A stretch of DNA of 64,000 nucleotides from Gemmatimonadota bacterium (GCA_020161135.1 JAIUOB010000001.1:1107920-1171919); one strand, 5' to 3'. Numbered from the stretch's first letter, positions 49,576 through 58,780 are shown. The notes: generated by a model not told the origin, from the sequence alone. Made by a program: numbers and translations.

Positions 49576-51815
49576 CAGCCCTTCTCCAGGAACTCCGAGG
49601 CGCGGCTGGCCTCGACGTCCGCGACCGCCTCGGCGAGCAGCGGCGCCACGGCCAGCTCGGGGTCCGCGGCCAGCAGCTCCTCAGCCGCGGTCCGGGCTCG
49701 CTCGATCGTCTTCCGGTCGCGCAGCACCTGGAGGTTCTGCAGGTGGGAGAACCGTCCAGACTGGCTGGCGCCGAGGACGTCCCCCTCGCGCCGCTGCTTG
49801 AGGTCGATCCGGCTGAGCTCGAAGCCGTCGGTGGTGGCCGCGACCGCGTCCAGCCGCTCCCGGGCCGGGCTCCCTTCCTGGGCGGTGGTCACCAGCAGGC
49901 AGAGCCCTGGCAGCCCGCCCCGCCCGACCCGGCCGCGCAGCTGGTGCAGCTGCGAGACCCCGAACCGGTCGGCGTCCATCAGCACCATCGTCGTGGCGTT
50001 GGGGACGTCGACGCCGACCTCGATCACGGTGGTGGCGACGAGCACGTCGATCGCGCCGGCGGCGAAGGCCCGCATCGTCCGGTCCTTCTCCTCCGGCGGC
50101 AGCTTGCCGTGCAGCTCGGCGATCCGCAGGCCCGCGAGCGCGCCCTCGGCCAACCCGGGCGCGAGCTCGGAGACCGCGGCCGCGCGCGAGGCCGCCTTGG
50201 GCGGGTCGGCGGCGTCCGGGTCGGCCGAGTCGAGCGGGTCGCCGGGATCGTCGGGCTCGCCCTGCTCGGTTTCGTCGACGGCGATCCGGGGGCACACGAC
50301 GTACACCTGATGCCCGCGCTCGGCCTCCTCGCGCACCCGCTGCCAGACGCGCTCGATCCACCGGGGCCGCTCGGCGAGCGGGACGACGGTCGTCTGGATC
50401 GGGGCGCGACCGGCGGGCAGCTCGGAGAGCGTGGACACCTCCAGGTCACCGAAGACGGTCATCGCGACGGTCCGCGGGATCGGGGTGGCCGTCATCACCA
50501 GCACGTGCGGCGGCGAGTCGGCCTTGTCGGTGAGCGCGGCCCGCTGCTCCACCCCGAATCGGTGCTGCTCGTCGACCACGACCAGGCCCAGGTCGGCGAA
50601 CTCGACCCCGCCCTCGAGCAGCGCGTGCGTGCCGATCACGATCCCGGCCTCGCCGCTGACGATGTCGAGCAGCGTCTGCCGGCGCGCCCGGGTCCCCTGC
50701 GACCCGGTCAGCAGCGCGACCCCGGTGGCGTCGGCCGCGCCGCCGAGCATGCCGCCGCCCGCGAGATCGCCGAGCATGGCGGAGATCGAGCGGTGGTGCT
50801 GCTGGGCGAGGACCTCGGTGGGCGCCAGCAGCGCCGCCTGCCCCCCGGAGTCGACGACGCGCAGCATCGCCCGCAGCGCCACCAGCGTCTTGCCGGAGCC
50901 GACCTCGCCCTGCAGCAGCCGGTGCATCGGATGGGGCTCGGCCAGGTCGGCCTCGATCGCGTCGCCGACCTCGCGCTGGCCGGCGGTCAGCTCGAAGGGC
51001 AGCCGCTCGTCGAAGGCGGCCAGCAGTCCCCCGCCCCCGGCGCGCGCCTGGGCGCCGCGGGCGCGCAGCTCGGCGCGGCGCCGGGCGAGCACCAGCTGCA
51101 GCACGAGCGCCTCCTCGAAGCGGAACCGCTTCATCGCCTTCCCGAGCTGCGTGTAGTCGTCGGGGCCGTGCACCCAGCGCAACGCGTGCATCACCTCGAG
51201 GACGTCGTACCGCCGCTGCAGCTCGGGCGGCAGGATGTCCGGGACGCCGCTGACCAGCGTCAACGCGAACTGGATCGCGCGCTGGAGGTCGAAGGAGTCC
51301 AGCCCGCTGGTGACCGGGTAGATCGGCACCAGTCCCGTCATGCTGGCCGCGAGCGCCTGGTCCGCGCCCGCGCCGGAGAGGACGACGTGGTGGGGCCGGT
51401 CGAGCTGCCAGGAGTCGCCGAACCGCTTGGCCCTCCCCGTGAAGATCGCGCGGACGCCGTCGGCCAGATCGGCGCGCAGCTTCTCGTCCTGCCCGGGATA
51501 GGCGAAGAAGTACGTCGCGATGAACCACTGCCCTCCGGTGCGGATCGTGACCGCGACCCGCTGGTTGGTGCGGCGGGTGCGGCGGTTGAAGAACTCCGAG
51601 ACCTTGAAGTCGGCGACCTCCCCGACCAGCGTGAGCGTCTTGCCCTCCTCGGGGCGCACGTCCTCCGACAGCTCGCGCGGGTCGGCGTAGCGGCGCGGGA
51701 AGCGGTAGAGCAGCTCGCCGACGGTGGTGAGGCCGATCTTCTGGGCCGCGGTCCGCTTCTTCGTGGCCCGGCCGAAGACGGTCGCGATCGGGGACTCAGG
51801 TGTGATCTCGGTCAT
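49575..51815 (-). CDS. recG: ATP-dependent DNA helicase RecG
   Basis: The protein has 746 residues. It branch-migrates stalled forks and Holliday junctions. The N-terminal wedge domain includes TVGELLYRFPRRYADPREL. Helicase motif I is GEVGSGKT, motif II DEQHRFGVEQR, motif III TATPIPRT. An acidic insert (DDPGDPLDSADPDAADPP) follows VVCPRIAVDE, a common actinobacterial extension. The DAK2 gene lies immediately upstream, about 15 bases from its start. Confidence 0.96.
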   Translation of the reverse strand: MTEITPESPIATVFGRATKKRTAAQKIGLTTVGELLYRFPRRYADPRELSEDVRPEEGKTLTLVGEVADFKVSEFFNRRTRRTNQRVAVTIRTGGQWFIATYFFAYPGQDEKLRADLADGVRAIFTGRAKRFGDSWQLDRPHHVVLSGAGADQALAASMTGLVPIYPVTSGLDSFDLQRAIQFALTLVSGVPDILPPELQRRYDVLEVMHALRWVHGPDDYTQLGKAMKRFRFEEALVLQLVLARRRAELRARGAQARAGGGGLLAAFDERLPFELTAGQREVGDAIEADLAEPHPMHRLLQGEVGSGKTLVALRAMLRVVDSGGQAALLAPTEVLAQQHHRSISAMLGDLAGGGMLGGAADATGVALLTGSQGTRARRQTLLDIVSGEAGIVIGTHALLEGGVEFADLGLVVVDEQHRFGVEQRAALTDKADSPPHVLVMTATPIPRTVAMTVFGDLEVSTLSELPAGRAPIQTTVVPLAERPRWIERVWQRVREEAERGHQVYVVCPRIAVDETEQGEPDDPGDPLDSADPDAADPPKAASRAAAVSELAPGLAEGALAGLRIAELHGKLPPEEKDRTMRAFAAGAIDVLVATTVIEVGVDVPNATTMVLMDADRFGVSQLHQLRGRVGRGGLPGLCLLVTTAQEGSPARERLDAVAATTDGFELSRIDLKQRREGDVLGASQSGRFSHLQNLQVLRDRKTIERARTAAEELLAADPELAVAPLLAEAVADVEASRASEFLEKG

Positions 51816-51831
51816 GGCTTACCGCGCCCGA

Positions 51832-53463
51832 CTATTCGACGCACAGGAGCAGCGGGTAGCGCGGCTGGCCGCCGTCGTACACCACCACGTCCAGGGTCGG
51901 GTACGACGAGGCGACATGCTCGGCCAGCCGCTCGGCGAGCCCCCCGGTGTCGTCGGCGCCCGCCACGATCGTCACCAGCTCGCCGCCGGCGCCAAGCAGC
52001 CGGTCGAGGGTGGCGCGGGCGATCTCGCCCATGTCGGCCCCCACCAGCGCGAAGTCGCGCTCGATCACGCCGAGCACGTCGCCGGGCTCGCACGCGCCGG
52101 CCATCGTCATCGCCTGCCGGGCGGCGACGGTGACCGCGCCGTGGCGTGCGTGCCGGGCGGTCGCGGTCATCTCCAGCACGTCGGCGTCGAAGGAGCGGCC
52201 CGGCTCGTGGACGGCGAGCGCGGCCAGCCCCTGCACCTGCGCCCGGGTCGGGATCACCGCGACCCGCACCCCGTGCTCGTCCTCGGCCATGCGCGCCGCG
52301 AGGTCGGCGACCCGCAGCGAGTCGTTGTCGTTGGGCAGCACGATGACCTCGCGGGTGCCGGTCGCGACGATGGTCTCCAGCAGCATCGCCGCCGAGGGGC
52401 GCCGGCCGGGCCCGCCCTCGACGACCTGGGCGCCGCAGTCAGCGAAGATCGAGGCCAGCCCCGGGCCGGCCGTCACGGCGACGACGCTGCGACCCTCGCG
52501 GCGCTGGGCGGCGGCCGCGGCGGCGAGCTGGTCGGCGAAGTGGGTGACCCGGATCCGGTGCGGCCGGCCCGCGTCGATCCCGGCCTCGACCGCGGCCCCG
52601 ACGTCGTCCACGTGGACGTGGACGTTCCATAACCCGTCGCCGCCGACCACGACCAGGGAGTCGCCCAGTCCGGCGAGCCGCTCCCGCAGCGGCGGGATCG
52701 CGTCGGCCTCGGCGTCGAGGAGGTACATCACCTCGTACGCCGGGCCGTCGGCGGTGAGGTCCAGGCCCGCATGTGGGATCGGGATCGTGTGGCCCCTGGG
52801 GGTCGTGACCGGTACGGCGCGGCGCCCGGTCATCAGCGCCTCCGCCGCGTCGAGGATCACGCTCAGTCCACGCCCACCGGCGTCGACCACCCCCGCGGCC
52901 GCCAGCATCGGCAGCTGCTCCGGGGTGCGGGCGAGCGCCTCGCGCGCGGCGCGGGCGGCCTCGGTGAAGATGCTCCGCGAACGAGCCTGCGGGTCCTCGA
53001 CCACCTTGGTCGCCGCGTCGGCCGCGGCCCGGGCGACCGTCAGGATCGTGCCCTCGACGGGCACGCCGACCGCGGCGTACGCGGCGTCGGCGGCCCTGAC
53101 CAGGGCGTCGGCGAGCAGGGCGGCGTTGCGTTCGTCCTCGCCGGAGTGGCCGATCCGGTGCACGACGGCGCCCAGGAGCTGGCTCAGGATCACGCCGGAG
53201 TTGCCCCGCGCGCCGAGGAGCAGGCCGCGGGAGAAGGCGGGCAGGACGGTGCCGGCGTGCGCGCCCGGCTGCTCGGCCGCCGCGCGCGCGGCCTCCTGGC
53301 CGGCCGAGAGCGTCAGGTACATGTTCGTGCCCGTGTCCCCGTCCGGCACCGGGTAGACGTTGAGCGCGTCGATCTCCTCGCGGGTCTCGGCCAGCGCGTC
53401 GGTGGCCAGGTCGACGAAGCGCAGGACCGTCCTGAGGCTGATGCCCCCGGGACGCTCACTCAT
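51832..53463 (-). CDS. DAK2 domain protein (YloV/FakA-like)
   Basis: The protein has 543 residues from the ATG at 53463, chosen for a GAGGAG box 8 bases upstream; a GTG at 53484 would add 7. The N-terminal DAK2 kinase-like domain has NVYPVPDGDTGTNMYLTL and GARGNSGVILSQLL. The C-terminal part is DUF1949/FakA-type with GPGLASIFADCGAQVVEGGPG. In firmicutes the family phosphorylates fatty acids with a FakB partner; in actinobacteria the role is less clear. Its usual location directly before recG is seen here. It is divergent from rpmB. Confidence 0.88.
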   Translation of the reverse strand: MSERPGGISLRTVLRFVDLATDALAETREEIDALNVYPVPDGDTGTNMYLTLSAGQEAARAAAEQPGAHAGTVLPAFSRGLLLGARGNSGVILSQLLGAVVHRIGHSGEDERNAALLADALVRAADAAYAAVGVPVEGTILTVARAAADAATKVVEDPQARSRSIFTEAARAAREALARTPEQLPMLAAAGVVDAGGRGLSVILDAAEALMTGRRAVPVTTPRGHTIPIPHAGLDLTADGPAYEVMYLLDAEADAIPPLRERLAGLGDSLVVVGGDGLWNVHVHVDDVGAAVEAGIDAGRPHRIRVTHFADQLAAAAAAQRREGRSVVAVTAGPGLASIFADCGAQVVEGGPGRRPSAAMLLETIVATGTREVIVLPNDNDSLRVADLAARMAEDEHGVRVAVIPTRAQVQGLAALAVHEPGRSFDADVLEMTATARHARHGAVTVAARQAMTMAGACEPGDVLGVIERDFALVGADMGEIARATLDRLLGAGGELVTIVAGADDTGGLAERLAEHVASSYPTLDVVVYDGGQPRYPLLLCVE

Positions 53464-53654
53464 CTGCTGCTCCTCGCCGTTCACTGCTGTGCGCTGCTAC
53501 CTTGCCGTCGTACCGTCTCGGTCAGGGTAGTGCCCGCCACCGACGATTTCGGCGACCGGCCGCGGGTCGGCTACTCTTGTGCGGTTGCCCGTTCGTCGGG
53601 CCCTTGCCGATCGGCAAGTGATCCCACGCTAGTTCGAGTCCTCAGGAGTTCACG

Positions 53655-53840
53655 GTGGCTGCCGTCTGCGACATCTGCGACAAGAAGCCGACCTTCGGCA
53701 ACAACCGCCCCTGGTCGCGCAAGATCACCAAGCGTCGCTTCGACCCCAACATCCAGCGCGTCCGCGCCAAGGTGGACGGCACCCCGAAGCGCCTCAACGT
53801 GTGCACCCGCTGCATCAAGGCCGGCAAGGTCACCCGCTGA
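53655..53840 (+). CDS. rpmB: 50S ribosomal protein L28
   Basis: The protein has 61 residues from a GTG at 53655 with an AGGAG box about 8 bases upstream. It begins MAAVCDICDKKPTFGNN and ends RCIKAGKVTR. Cys5, Cys8, Cys50 and Cys53 form zinc-ribbon pairs, so this is the zinc-binding (C+) form of L28. The 170-base region upstream, shared with the DAK2 gene, has a TACTCT hexamer at about 53572 that may be a -10 element. Confidence 0.95.
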   Translation: MAAVCDICDKKPTFGNNRPWSRKITKRRFDPNIQRVRAKVDGTPKRLNVCTRCIKAGKVTR

Positions 53841-53868
53841 GCCCGGCGTCCCTCTGATCTTCCTCGGC

Positions 53869-53889
53869 CCCGCCCACCTCGGGCGGGGT
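53869..53889. terminator. Bidirectional terminator between rpmB and thiL
   Basis: CCCCGCCC and GGGCGGGG form an 8-bp stem with a five-base loop, extendable by TCGG/TCGA-type pairs. It lies between convergent stop codons. Confidence 0.7.
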
Positions 53890-53921
53890 CGAGTGCATTT
53901 CGCTCGACTCGTCGGTAGCGC

Positions 53922-54881
53922 TCAGAAGTGGGACCAGCCGGACGGGCCGTCGTACGGCGACCCGTCGACGGTGACCCCGGAGCCCTCGGTGACGCTGCCG
54001 ATCACCCGCCAGCCCTCGGGCACCGCGGCGGCCTCGGCGAACGTGGCGAGCAGCGGATGGTCCTCTCCCCCGCCGAGCACGAACCGCATCGGGTCGATCC
54101 CCAGCGCGGAGGCGACCGCGGAGAGCTGCTCGGCGACCGGTAGCGCCTCGGTGCGCAGCTCGATCGCGACGTCGGAGGCGGCGGCGAGGTGGCCGGCGTC
54201 GGCGACCAGTCCGTCGGAGACGTCGATCATCGCGGTCGCGCCGGCGTCGGCGGCGATCGGCCCGGCGTCGTACGGCGGCTCCGGGCGCTGGTAGGCCTCG
54301 ACCAGCGCGCGGGGCGAGCGGAAGCCACGGCCCAGCACCGCGAGCCCGGCCGCGGACCAGCCCTGGCGGCCGCAGAGTGCGACGACGTCTCCGGGCTCCG
54401 CGCCGGAGCGTACGACGGGAGCCACGGTGCACGCGCCCAGCACCGTGACCGCCACCGTCAGGGTCTCGGAGCCGGAGAGGTCGCCGCCGACCACGGTGGC
54501 GCCGACCTTGGCGCACTCCTCGGCGAACCCCTGCGCGAACTCGAGCGCCCACGACACCGGCAGGTCACCCGGGGCGGCGAGCCCGATGGTGAGCGCGGTG
54601 GCCCGGCCGCCCATCGCGTTGATGTCGGAGAGGTTCTCGGCGGCGGCGCGGTGGCCGACGTCGGAGGCGCTCACCCACTCGCTGCGGAAGTGCCGCCCCG
54701 CGACCATCAGATCGGTGGAGACCACGACGTGGCCGGTGCGGATCCGCAGCACGGCGGCGTCGTCGCCGGGGCCGATCAGGACGTCGGGGCCGCCGTCGAA
54801 GATCGGCCGCAGCCGCTCGATCAGGCCGAACTCCCCGACCTCGGCGAGCGTCTCGGCATCGGGGCGGGTCGCGGCGGCCAT
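53922..54881 (-). CDS. thiL: Thiamine-monophosphate kinase
   Basis: The protein has 319 residues from the ATG at 54881; ATG at 54890 is equally possible. It phosphorylates thiamine monophosphate to the diphosphate cofactor. Family marks are GPGDDAAVL, VVSTDLMVAGRHF, NLSDINAMGGRATAL, DVSDGLVADAGH and GGEDH. It is divergent from the AsnC-like gene. It converges with rpmB across a hairpin. Confidence 0.93.
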   Translation of the reverse strand: MAAATRPDAETLAEVGEFGLIERLRPIFDGGPDVLIGPGDDAAVLRIRTGHVVVSTDLMVAGRHFRSEWVSASDVGHRAAAENLSDINAMGGRATALTIGLAAPGDLPVSWALEFAQGFAEECAKVGATVVGGDLSGSETLTVAVTVLGACTVAPVVRSGAEPGDVVALCGRQGWSAAGLAVLGRGFRSPRALVEAYQRPEPPYDAGPIAADAGATAMIDVSDGLVADAGHLAAASDVAIELRTEALPVAEQLSAVASALGIDPMRFVLGGGEDHPLLATFAEAAAVPEGWRVIGSVTEGSGVTVDGSPYDGPSGWSHF

Positions 54882-54991
54882 GGCGCACATCCCACCAGAC
54901 GCTCCCGTCCCCTGCGTCACCAGGGGATATCCCCGCGTGCGGGCGCGGGGTAGGTTTGCCTCCTACCGTCCCCGAATCGGAGGAGTCCCCC

Positions 54992-55228
54992 ATGGTGGTG
55001 CAGGCCTACATCCTGATCCAGACCGATGTCGGCAAGGCCGCCGACGTGGCGAAGTCCATCGCCCAGGTCAAGGGCGTGACCCTCGCGGAGGACGTCACCG
55101 GACCCTACGACGTCATCGTCCGGGCCGAGGCCCGCAACGTCGACGAGCTCGGCAAGCTGGTGGTCGCCAAGGTGCAGACCCTCGACGGCATCACCCGCAC
55201 GCTCACTTGCCCGGTCGTCCACATCTGA
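54992..55228 (+). CDS. Stand-alone Lrp/AsnC ligand-binding (RAM) domain protein
   Basis: The protein has 78 residues with a GGAGGAG box close upstream of the ATG at 54992. It is only the RAM domain (VVQAYILIQTDVGKAADVAKSI ... GVTLAEDVTGPYDVIVRAEARNVDEL) and has no helix-turn-helix. Such proteins bind amino acids or modulate full-length Lrp-type regulators. It neighbours thiL on the other side, a position seen in many actinobacteria. Confidence 0.88.
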   Translation: MVVQAYILIQTDVGKAADVAKSIAQVKGVTLAEDVTGPYDVIVRAEARNVDELGKLVVAKVQTLDGITRTLTCPVVHI

Positions 55229-55743
55229 GCCTCCGACGCCCCGCCGCCGGCCGGTGGCGGGGCGTCGCGCTGGTGGTGTGCACCGCCCCGGGGCTGCTGC
55301 TGGCAGGCTGCGGCACCGGCGCGGTGGAGGTCTCCTCCCCCGACGTCTCGGACGAGGTCGCGTCCGTCTGCGCCTCGCTGCTCGACGGGTTGCCCGAGGA
55401 CGTCAACGAGGGGGTACGCCGCGAGGTGACGCCCGCCGACGCGCTCGGGGCCGCCTGGGGTTCGGAGGACCCGATCGTGCTGGTGTGCGGGGTGCCGGCG
55501 CCGGAGGTGGATCCCTTCGGGGTGTGCGTCGAGGTGGGGGGTGTCGGCTGGCTGAGTTCGGAGGCGGCAGCCGGGGATCAGTCCGTGCCCGTCGTACTCA
55601 CCACCGCTGGGGGCGAACCCCCCTCTCAGCCGCGCGTCCAGCTCACCGTCCCGGCCTCCCAGCGCCCCGAGGGACCCGCTGCCGCGATGGCCGAGCTCGC
55701 GCCGGCCCTCAAGGCCGCGCTCGGGCCCGTCCCCTGCGACTGA
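55207..55743 (+). CDS. DUF3515 family lipoprotein
   Basis: About 178 residues. Starting at TTG 55207 gives an Arg-rich n-region, a hydrophobic core and lipobox LAGC (VALVVCTAPGLLLAGCG), so a lipidated exported protein; GTG codons at 55273 and 55276 are alternatives but leave a short signal. The TTG start overlaps the AsnC-like gene by 22 bases. The body has Cys residues near VASVCASLLDGLPEDV and VLVCGVPAP and ends in LGPVPC. DUF3515 proteins are specific to Actinomycetota and of unknown function. Confidence 0.78.
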   Translation: MPGRPHLSLRRPAAGRWRGVALVVCTAPGLLLAGCGTGAVEVSSPDVSDEVASVCASLLDGLPEDVNEGVRREVTPADALGAAWGSEDPIVLVCGVPAPEVDPFGVCVEVGGVGWLSSEAAAGDQSVPVVLTTAGGEPPSQPRVQLTVPASQRPEGPAAAMAELAPALKAALGPVPCD

Positions 55744-55755
55744 CCCTCCCGGCGC

Positions 55756-55819
55756 GGTAGTCCCCAACGTTCTGCAGGGGTTACGCGCGAGTAACCCCTG
55801 CGAACCGTTGGGGACTACC
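55756..55819. repeat. Dispersed imperfect palindrome, copy 2
   Basis: Outer arms GGTAGTCCCCAACG and CGTTGGGGACTACC plus inner GGGGTTAC/GTAACCCC form an imperfect inverted repeat. Its sequence is nearly the same as that at 45992-46058, in the same orientation. It lies between two convergent genes (DUF3515 lipoprotein and ddl). Confidence 0.85.
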
Positions 55820-55841
55820 CCGGTTGGGGGGTACGGCGGGG

Positions 55842-56987
55842 TCAGCGGAGGCCGGTGCCGCGCTGGAGCGCGAGGCCGATCAGCCGGTCGACGAGGGCCT
55901 GGTAGTCCAGCCCGGTGGCGGCCCACATCTGGGGGAACATCGACAGCGGCGTGAAGCCGGGCATCGTGTTCAGCTCGTTGACGACCAGCCGGCCGTCGGG
56001 CATCAGGAAGAAGTCGACCCGGGCCAGCCCCTCGCAGCCGGTCGCCTCGAACGCGGCCACCGAGAGCCGCCGCATCTCGGCCGCGACGTCGGCGGGGATG
56101 TCCGCGGGGACGTCCAGCTCGGTGTGCTCCTCGGGGAGGTACTTGGCGGCGAAGTCGTAGAACTCGTGATCCCCGCCGATCCGGATCTCGGCCGGGACGC
56201 TGGCCTCGGCGGAGCCGTCGAGGGCCTGCAGTACGCCGCACTCGATCTCCCGCGCGCCCTCGGCGGAGACCTCGACCAGCACCTTCGGGTCGTGCTCCAG
56301 CGCGCCGGCGATCGCGGCGGCGAGCTCGCCGGCGTGGTGGGCCTTGGCGATCCCCATGCTCGAGCCGGCGCGGCACGGCTTGACGAAGAGCGGGTAGCCC
56401 AGCTCGGCCGCAGCCGCGTGCACGACGTCCGGCGAGGCCGCCCATTGCCGGGCGGTGACGGTGACCGAGGGCATCACGGGCAGGCCGGCCGCCTCGAGCA
56501 CCACCTTCATGTAGGCCTTGTCCATGCACACGGCCGAGGCGAGCACCCCGGCGCCGACGTACCGCACCCCCGCCATCTCGAACATGCCCTGGATCGTGCC
56601 GTCCTCGCCCCACGGGCCGTGCAGCAGCGGGAAGACGACGTCGACCTCGCCGAGGGTGCGCGGCGGCCGGCTCGGCTCGGAGACGACCAGGTCGGCGCCG
56701 GTGGCGACCCGCTCCAGCGCCACGGAGGGCTGCCCGGGGTCGACCGACGGGAGCTCGTCGGCGGCGCCGAGCCGCAGCCGGGCGGTGTCGCCGGACTCGA
56801 GCACCCAGCGGCCGTCACGCGCGATGCCGATGGGTACGACGTCGTACCGACTCGCATCGATCGCCGCCAGCACGCTGCCCGCGGTCACGCACGAGATGGC
56901 GTGCTCGCTGGAGCGGCCGCCGAAGACGACGGCGACGCGGGGTTTGCGGGCGGGCGGCTGGCTGGAGGTTCGGGCGGGCTCGCTCAT
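55842..56987 (-). CDS. ddl: D-alanine--D-alanine ligase
   Basis: The protein has 381 residues. It makes D-Ala-D-Ala for peptidoglycan. The N-terminus has VVFGGRSSEHAISCVTAGSV, the ATP-grasp part has PLFVKPCRAGSSMGIAKA, and the end has LARVDFFLMPDGRLVVNELNTMPGFT. The gene is transcribed away from the trans-sulfuration gene with 34 bases between starts. Confidence 0.95.
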   Translation of the reverse strand: MSEPARTSSQPPARKPRVAVVFGGRSSEHAISCVTAGSVLAAIDASRYDVVPIGIARDGRWVLESGDTARLRLGAADELPSVDPGQPSVALERVATGADLVVSEPSRPPRTLGEVDVVFPLLHGPWGEDGTIQGMFEMAGVRYVGAGVLASAVCMDKAYMKVVLEAAGLPVMPSVTVTARQWAASPDVVHAAAAELGYPLFVKPCRAGSSMGIAKAHHAGELAAAIAGALEHDPKVLVEVSAEGAREIECGVLQALDGSAEASVPAEIRIGGDHEFYDFAAKYLPEEHTELDVPADIPADVAAEMRRLSVAAFEATGCEGLARVDFFLMPDGRLVVNELNTMPGFTPLSMFPQMWAATGLDYQALVDRLIGLALQRGTGLR

Positions 56988-57021
56988 CGGCTCAGGAGCC
57001 TACCGGCCTAGGCTGGCGCCC

Positions 57022-58116
57022 ATGTCCGACGCACTGACCGACCCCCAGATCGCCGACCTCTCCCCGAGCACCCTCGCCGTCAGCGCGGGCCGGCCCCCGC
57101 ACGAGCCCGACCAACCGCTGTCCACGCCGCTGGTGATGACCTCGGTGTACGTCGCCGGCGGCGACCTGGAGTACGGGCGGATGGGGAACCCCACCTGGTC
57201 CGCCTTCGAGGAGGTGCTCGGCTCGCTGGAGGGCGGCCACTGCCTCGGCTACTCCTCCGGCCTGGCCGCCGTCTCGGCGATCCTCGACCTGGTCGGGCCG
57301 GGCGGGAAGGTGGTCGCGCCCCGCCACGCCTACAACGGGTCGCTCAGCCAGCTCAAGGACGCCGAGGCCCGCGGCCGGCTCGTCCCCGAACTGGTCGACA
57401 TCGAGGACACCGACGCGGTGATCGCGGCCTGCGACGACGCCGCGCTGGTGTGGCTGGAGTCCCCCACGAACCCCGCCCTGGAGATCGCCGACCTGGAGCG
57501 GATCATCCCGGCGGCCCACGAGGCCGGCGCCCACGTGGCGGTCGACAACACCTTCGCCACCCCGATCCTGCAGCGCCCGCTCGACCTGGGCGCCGACGTG
57601 GTCGTGCACTCGGCGACCAAGTACCTCGGCGGCCACTCCGACGCCTTGCTGGGCGCCGCGGTGACCCGCGACGAGGAGCTCTATCGGGTGCTCCGGCTCC
57701 GCCGGGAGTTGATCGGCGCCGTACCGGGGACGCTCGAGGCCTGGCTGGTCACCCGCGGCATGCGGACGCTGGCGCTGCGGGTGGAGCGGGCGCAGGCCAA
57801 CGCCCAGGAGCTGGCGCGACGCCTCGCCGACCACCCCGCGGTGAGCAAGGTGCGCTATCCGGGGTTCGGCGGGATCATCTCGATCGTGCTCACCCACGGG
57901 GCGCTGGCCGCGGACCTGCTCACCCACAAGACCCACCTGTGGATCCACGCGACCTCGCTCGGCGGCGTCGAGTCGACCTTCGAGCGCCGGCGCCGGTGGG
58001 CGTCCGAGTCCGCCACCATCCCCGACGCGCTGGTCCGGATGAGCGTCGGCATCGAGGACGTCGAGGACCTGTGGACCGACCTCTCCCGGGCCCTCGACGA
58101 CGTCGCCCGCGCCTGA
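57022..58116 (+). CDS. PLP-dependent trans-sulfuration enzyme (cystathionine gamma-lyase/synthase type)
   Basis: The protein has 364 residues from an ATG at 57022. The fold-type I features are the YGRMGNPTW phosphate-binding region, [34 protein letters not shown] and the Schiff-base Lys in [12 protein letters not shown]. The C-terminus has LRMSVGIE-type sequence ([13 protein letters not shown]). It acts on cystathionine or related sulfur amino acids; whether it is a lyase or synthase cannot be told from sequence alone. Confidence 0.9.
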   Translation: MSDALTDPQIADLSPSTLAVSAGRPPHEPDQPLSTPLVMTSVYVAGGDLEYGRMGNPTWSAFEEVLGSLEGGHCLGYSSGLAAVSAILDLVGPGGKVVAPRHAYNGSLSQLKDAEARGRLVPELVDIEDTDAVIAACDDAALVWLESPTNPALEIADLERIIPAAHEAGAHVAVDNTFATPILQRPLDLGADVVVHSATKYLGGHSDALLGAAVTRDEELYRVLRLRRELIGAVPGTLEAWLVTRGMRTLALRVERAQANAQELARRLADHPAVSKVRYPGFGGIISIVLTHGALAADLLTHKTHLWIHATSLGGVESTFERRRRWASESATIPDALVRMSVGIEDVEDLWTDLSRALDDVARA

Positions 58117-58194
58117 CGTCGTACGGCGCCGGCTCCGGCCGTTCGGGGCACGCCGCGTCTGCTCCTCTTAGAACAGTCTGCGCCCCTTGGTAGG

Positions 58195-58224
58195 GGGAGC
58201 AAACTGTGCGAAAGGGAGCAAACT
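58195..58224. repeat. Two 11-bp direct repeats downstream of the antitoxin gene
   Basis: GGGAGCAAACT occurs at 58195-58205 and 58214-58224, a period of 19 bases. The second copy ends 8 bases from the antitoxin stop codon. Confidence 0.75.
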
Positions 58225-58231
58225 CGACTCG

Positions 58232-58543
58232 CTACGCGCCGCGGGCGAGCAACTCGGCAACCACGTGGGCGCGCTGCTCCAGGTCGCGTGCCAACTCACC
58301 GAGCTCAACCCGGTCGACCGGGCGCGACGCTTCGAGGGCTGCCGCACGGATGAACGACGTGACCTTGACGCCGCTCCGCTCCGCACGGGTCCGGAGCTCC
58401 GCGATCTCGTCGTCGGAGAAGCGCACCGAGATCGTCACACTGCGCCTGACCGTGACAGGCTTCGGGCGCTCTTGGTCGAAGCCCGTCAGGTCCCCGGTGT
58501 CGTTGTAGTGGTCCGCAAGCGCTGCCTCGGCCTTCGGCTCCAT
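58232..58543 (-). CDS. Ribbon-helix-helix antitoxin (BrnA/CopG-like)
   Basis: The protein has 103 residues from an ATG at 58543 (an upstream frame start at 58561 is less likely as it lies inside the toxin end). The core TISVRFSDDEIAELRTRAERSGVKVTSFIRAAALEA is a ribbon-helix-helix DNA-binding domain, followed by a helical C-terminus. It starts five bases after the stop codon of the BrnT-like reading frame. The order toxin first, antitoxin second is the brnTA arrangement, and such antitoxins repress their own promoter. Confidence 0.75.
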   Translation of the reverse strand: MEPKAEAALADHYNDTGDLTGFDQERPKPVTVRRSVTISVRFSDDEIAELRTRAERSGVKVTSFIRAAALEASRPVDRVELGELARDLEQRAHVVAELLARGA

Positions 58544-58548
58544 CACTT

Positions 58549-58780
58549 CTACGCCTCCCAACCCGTGATCGGTCGTACTCCGTCGCGGACGATCTGCACC
58601 ACGATGGCGACGGCTTTGCCGCCGTCGGTCACCGACCGGATGAGCGCTCGATCCGGATGCTCCCGGTGCGGGAACACTCGGTCGGCGTTCCAGATCGCCT
58701 GCTCAATCTCCGCGACGGTGAGCCTCCTGGTCGCATGGTCGAGGTTGTGCTCATCCCACTCGAATCTGGTCGAAGATCAT
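58549..58780 (-). pseudogene. BrnT-like toxin gene, apparently frameshifted at its 5' end
   Basis: In one frame from 58764 down to the TAG at 58549 the sequence reads FEWDEHNLDHATRRLTVAEI, then IWNADRVFP and ALIRSV, ending VQIVRDGVRPITGWEA. This is the compact BrnT/HicA-like toxin pattern beginning FEWDE. A TGA lies five codons before FEWD and no ATG, GTG or TTG lies between. The ATG at 58780 gives MIFDQIRVG in a neighbouring frame, so one extra base near 58764-58770 would explain it. It may be inactivated, or this may be a base-call error. Confidence 0.5.

Noticed and set aside
49743..52133. 796-codon plus-strand open frame over recG and the DAK2 gene
   Set aside because: Antisense shadow without start signals or motifs.
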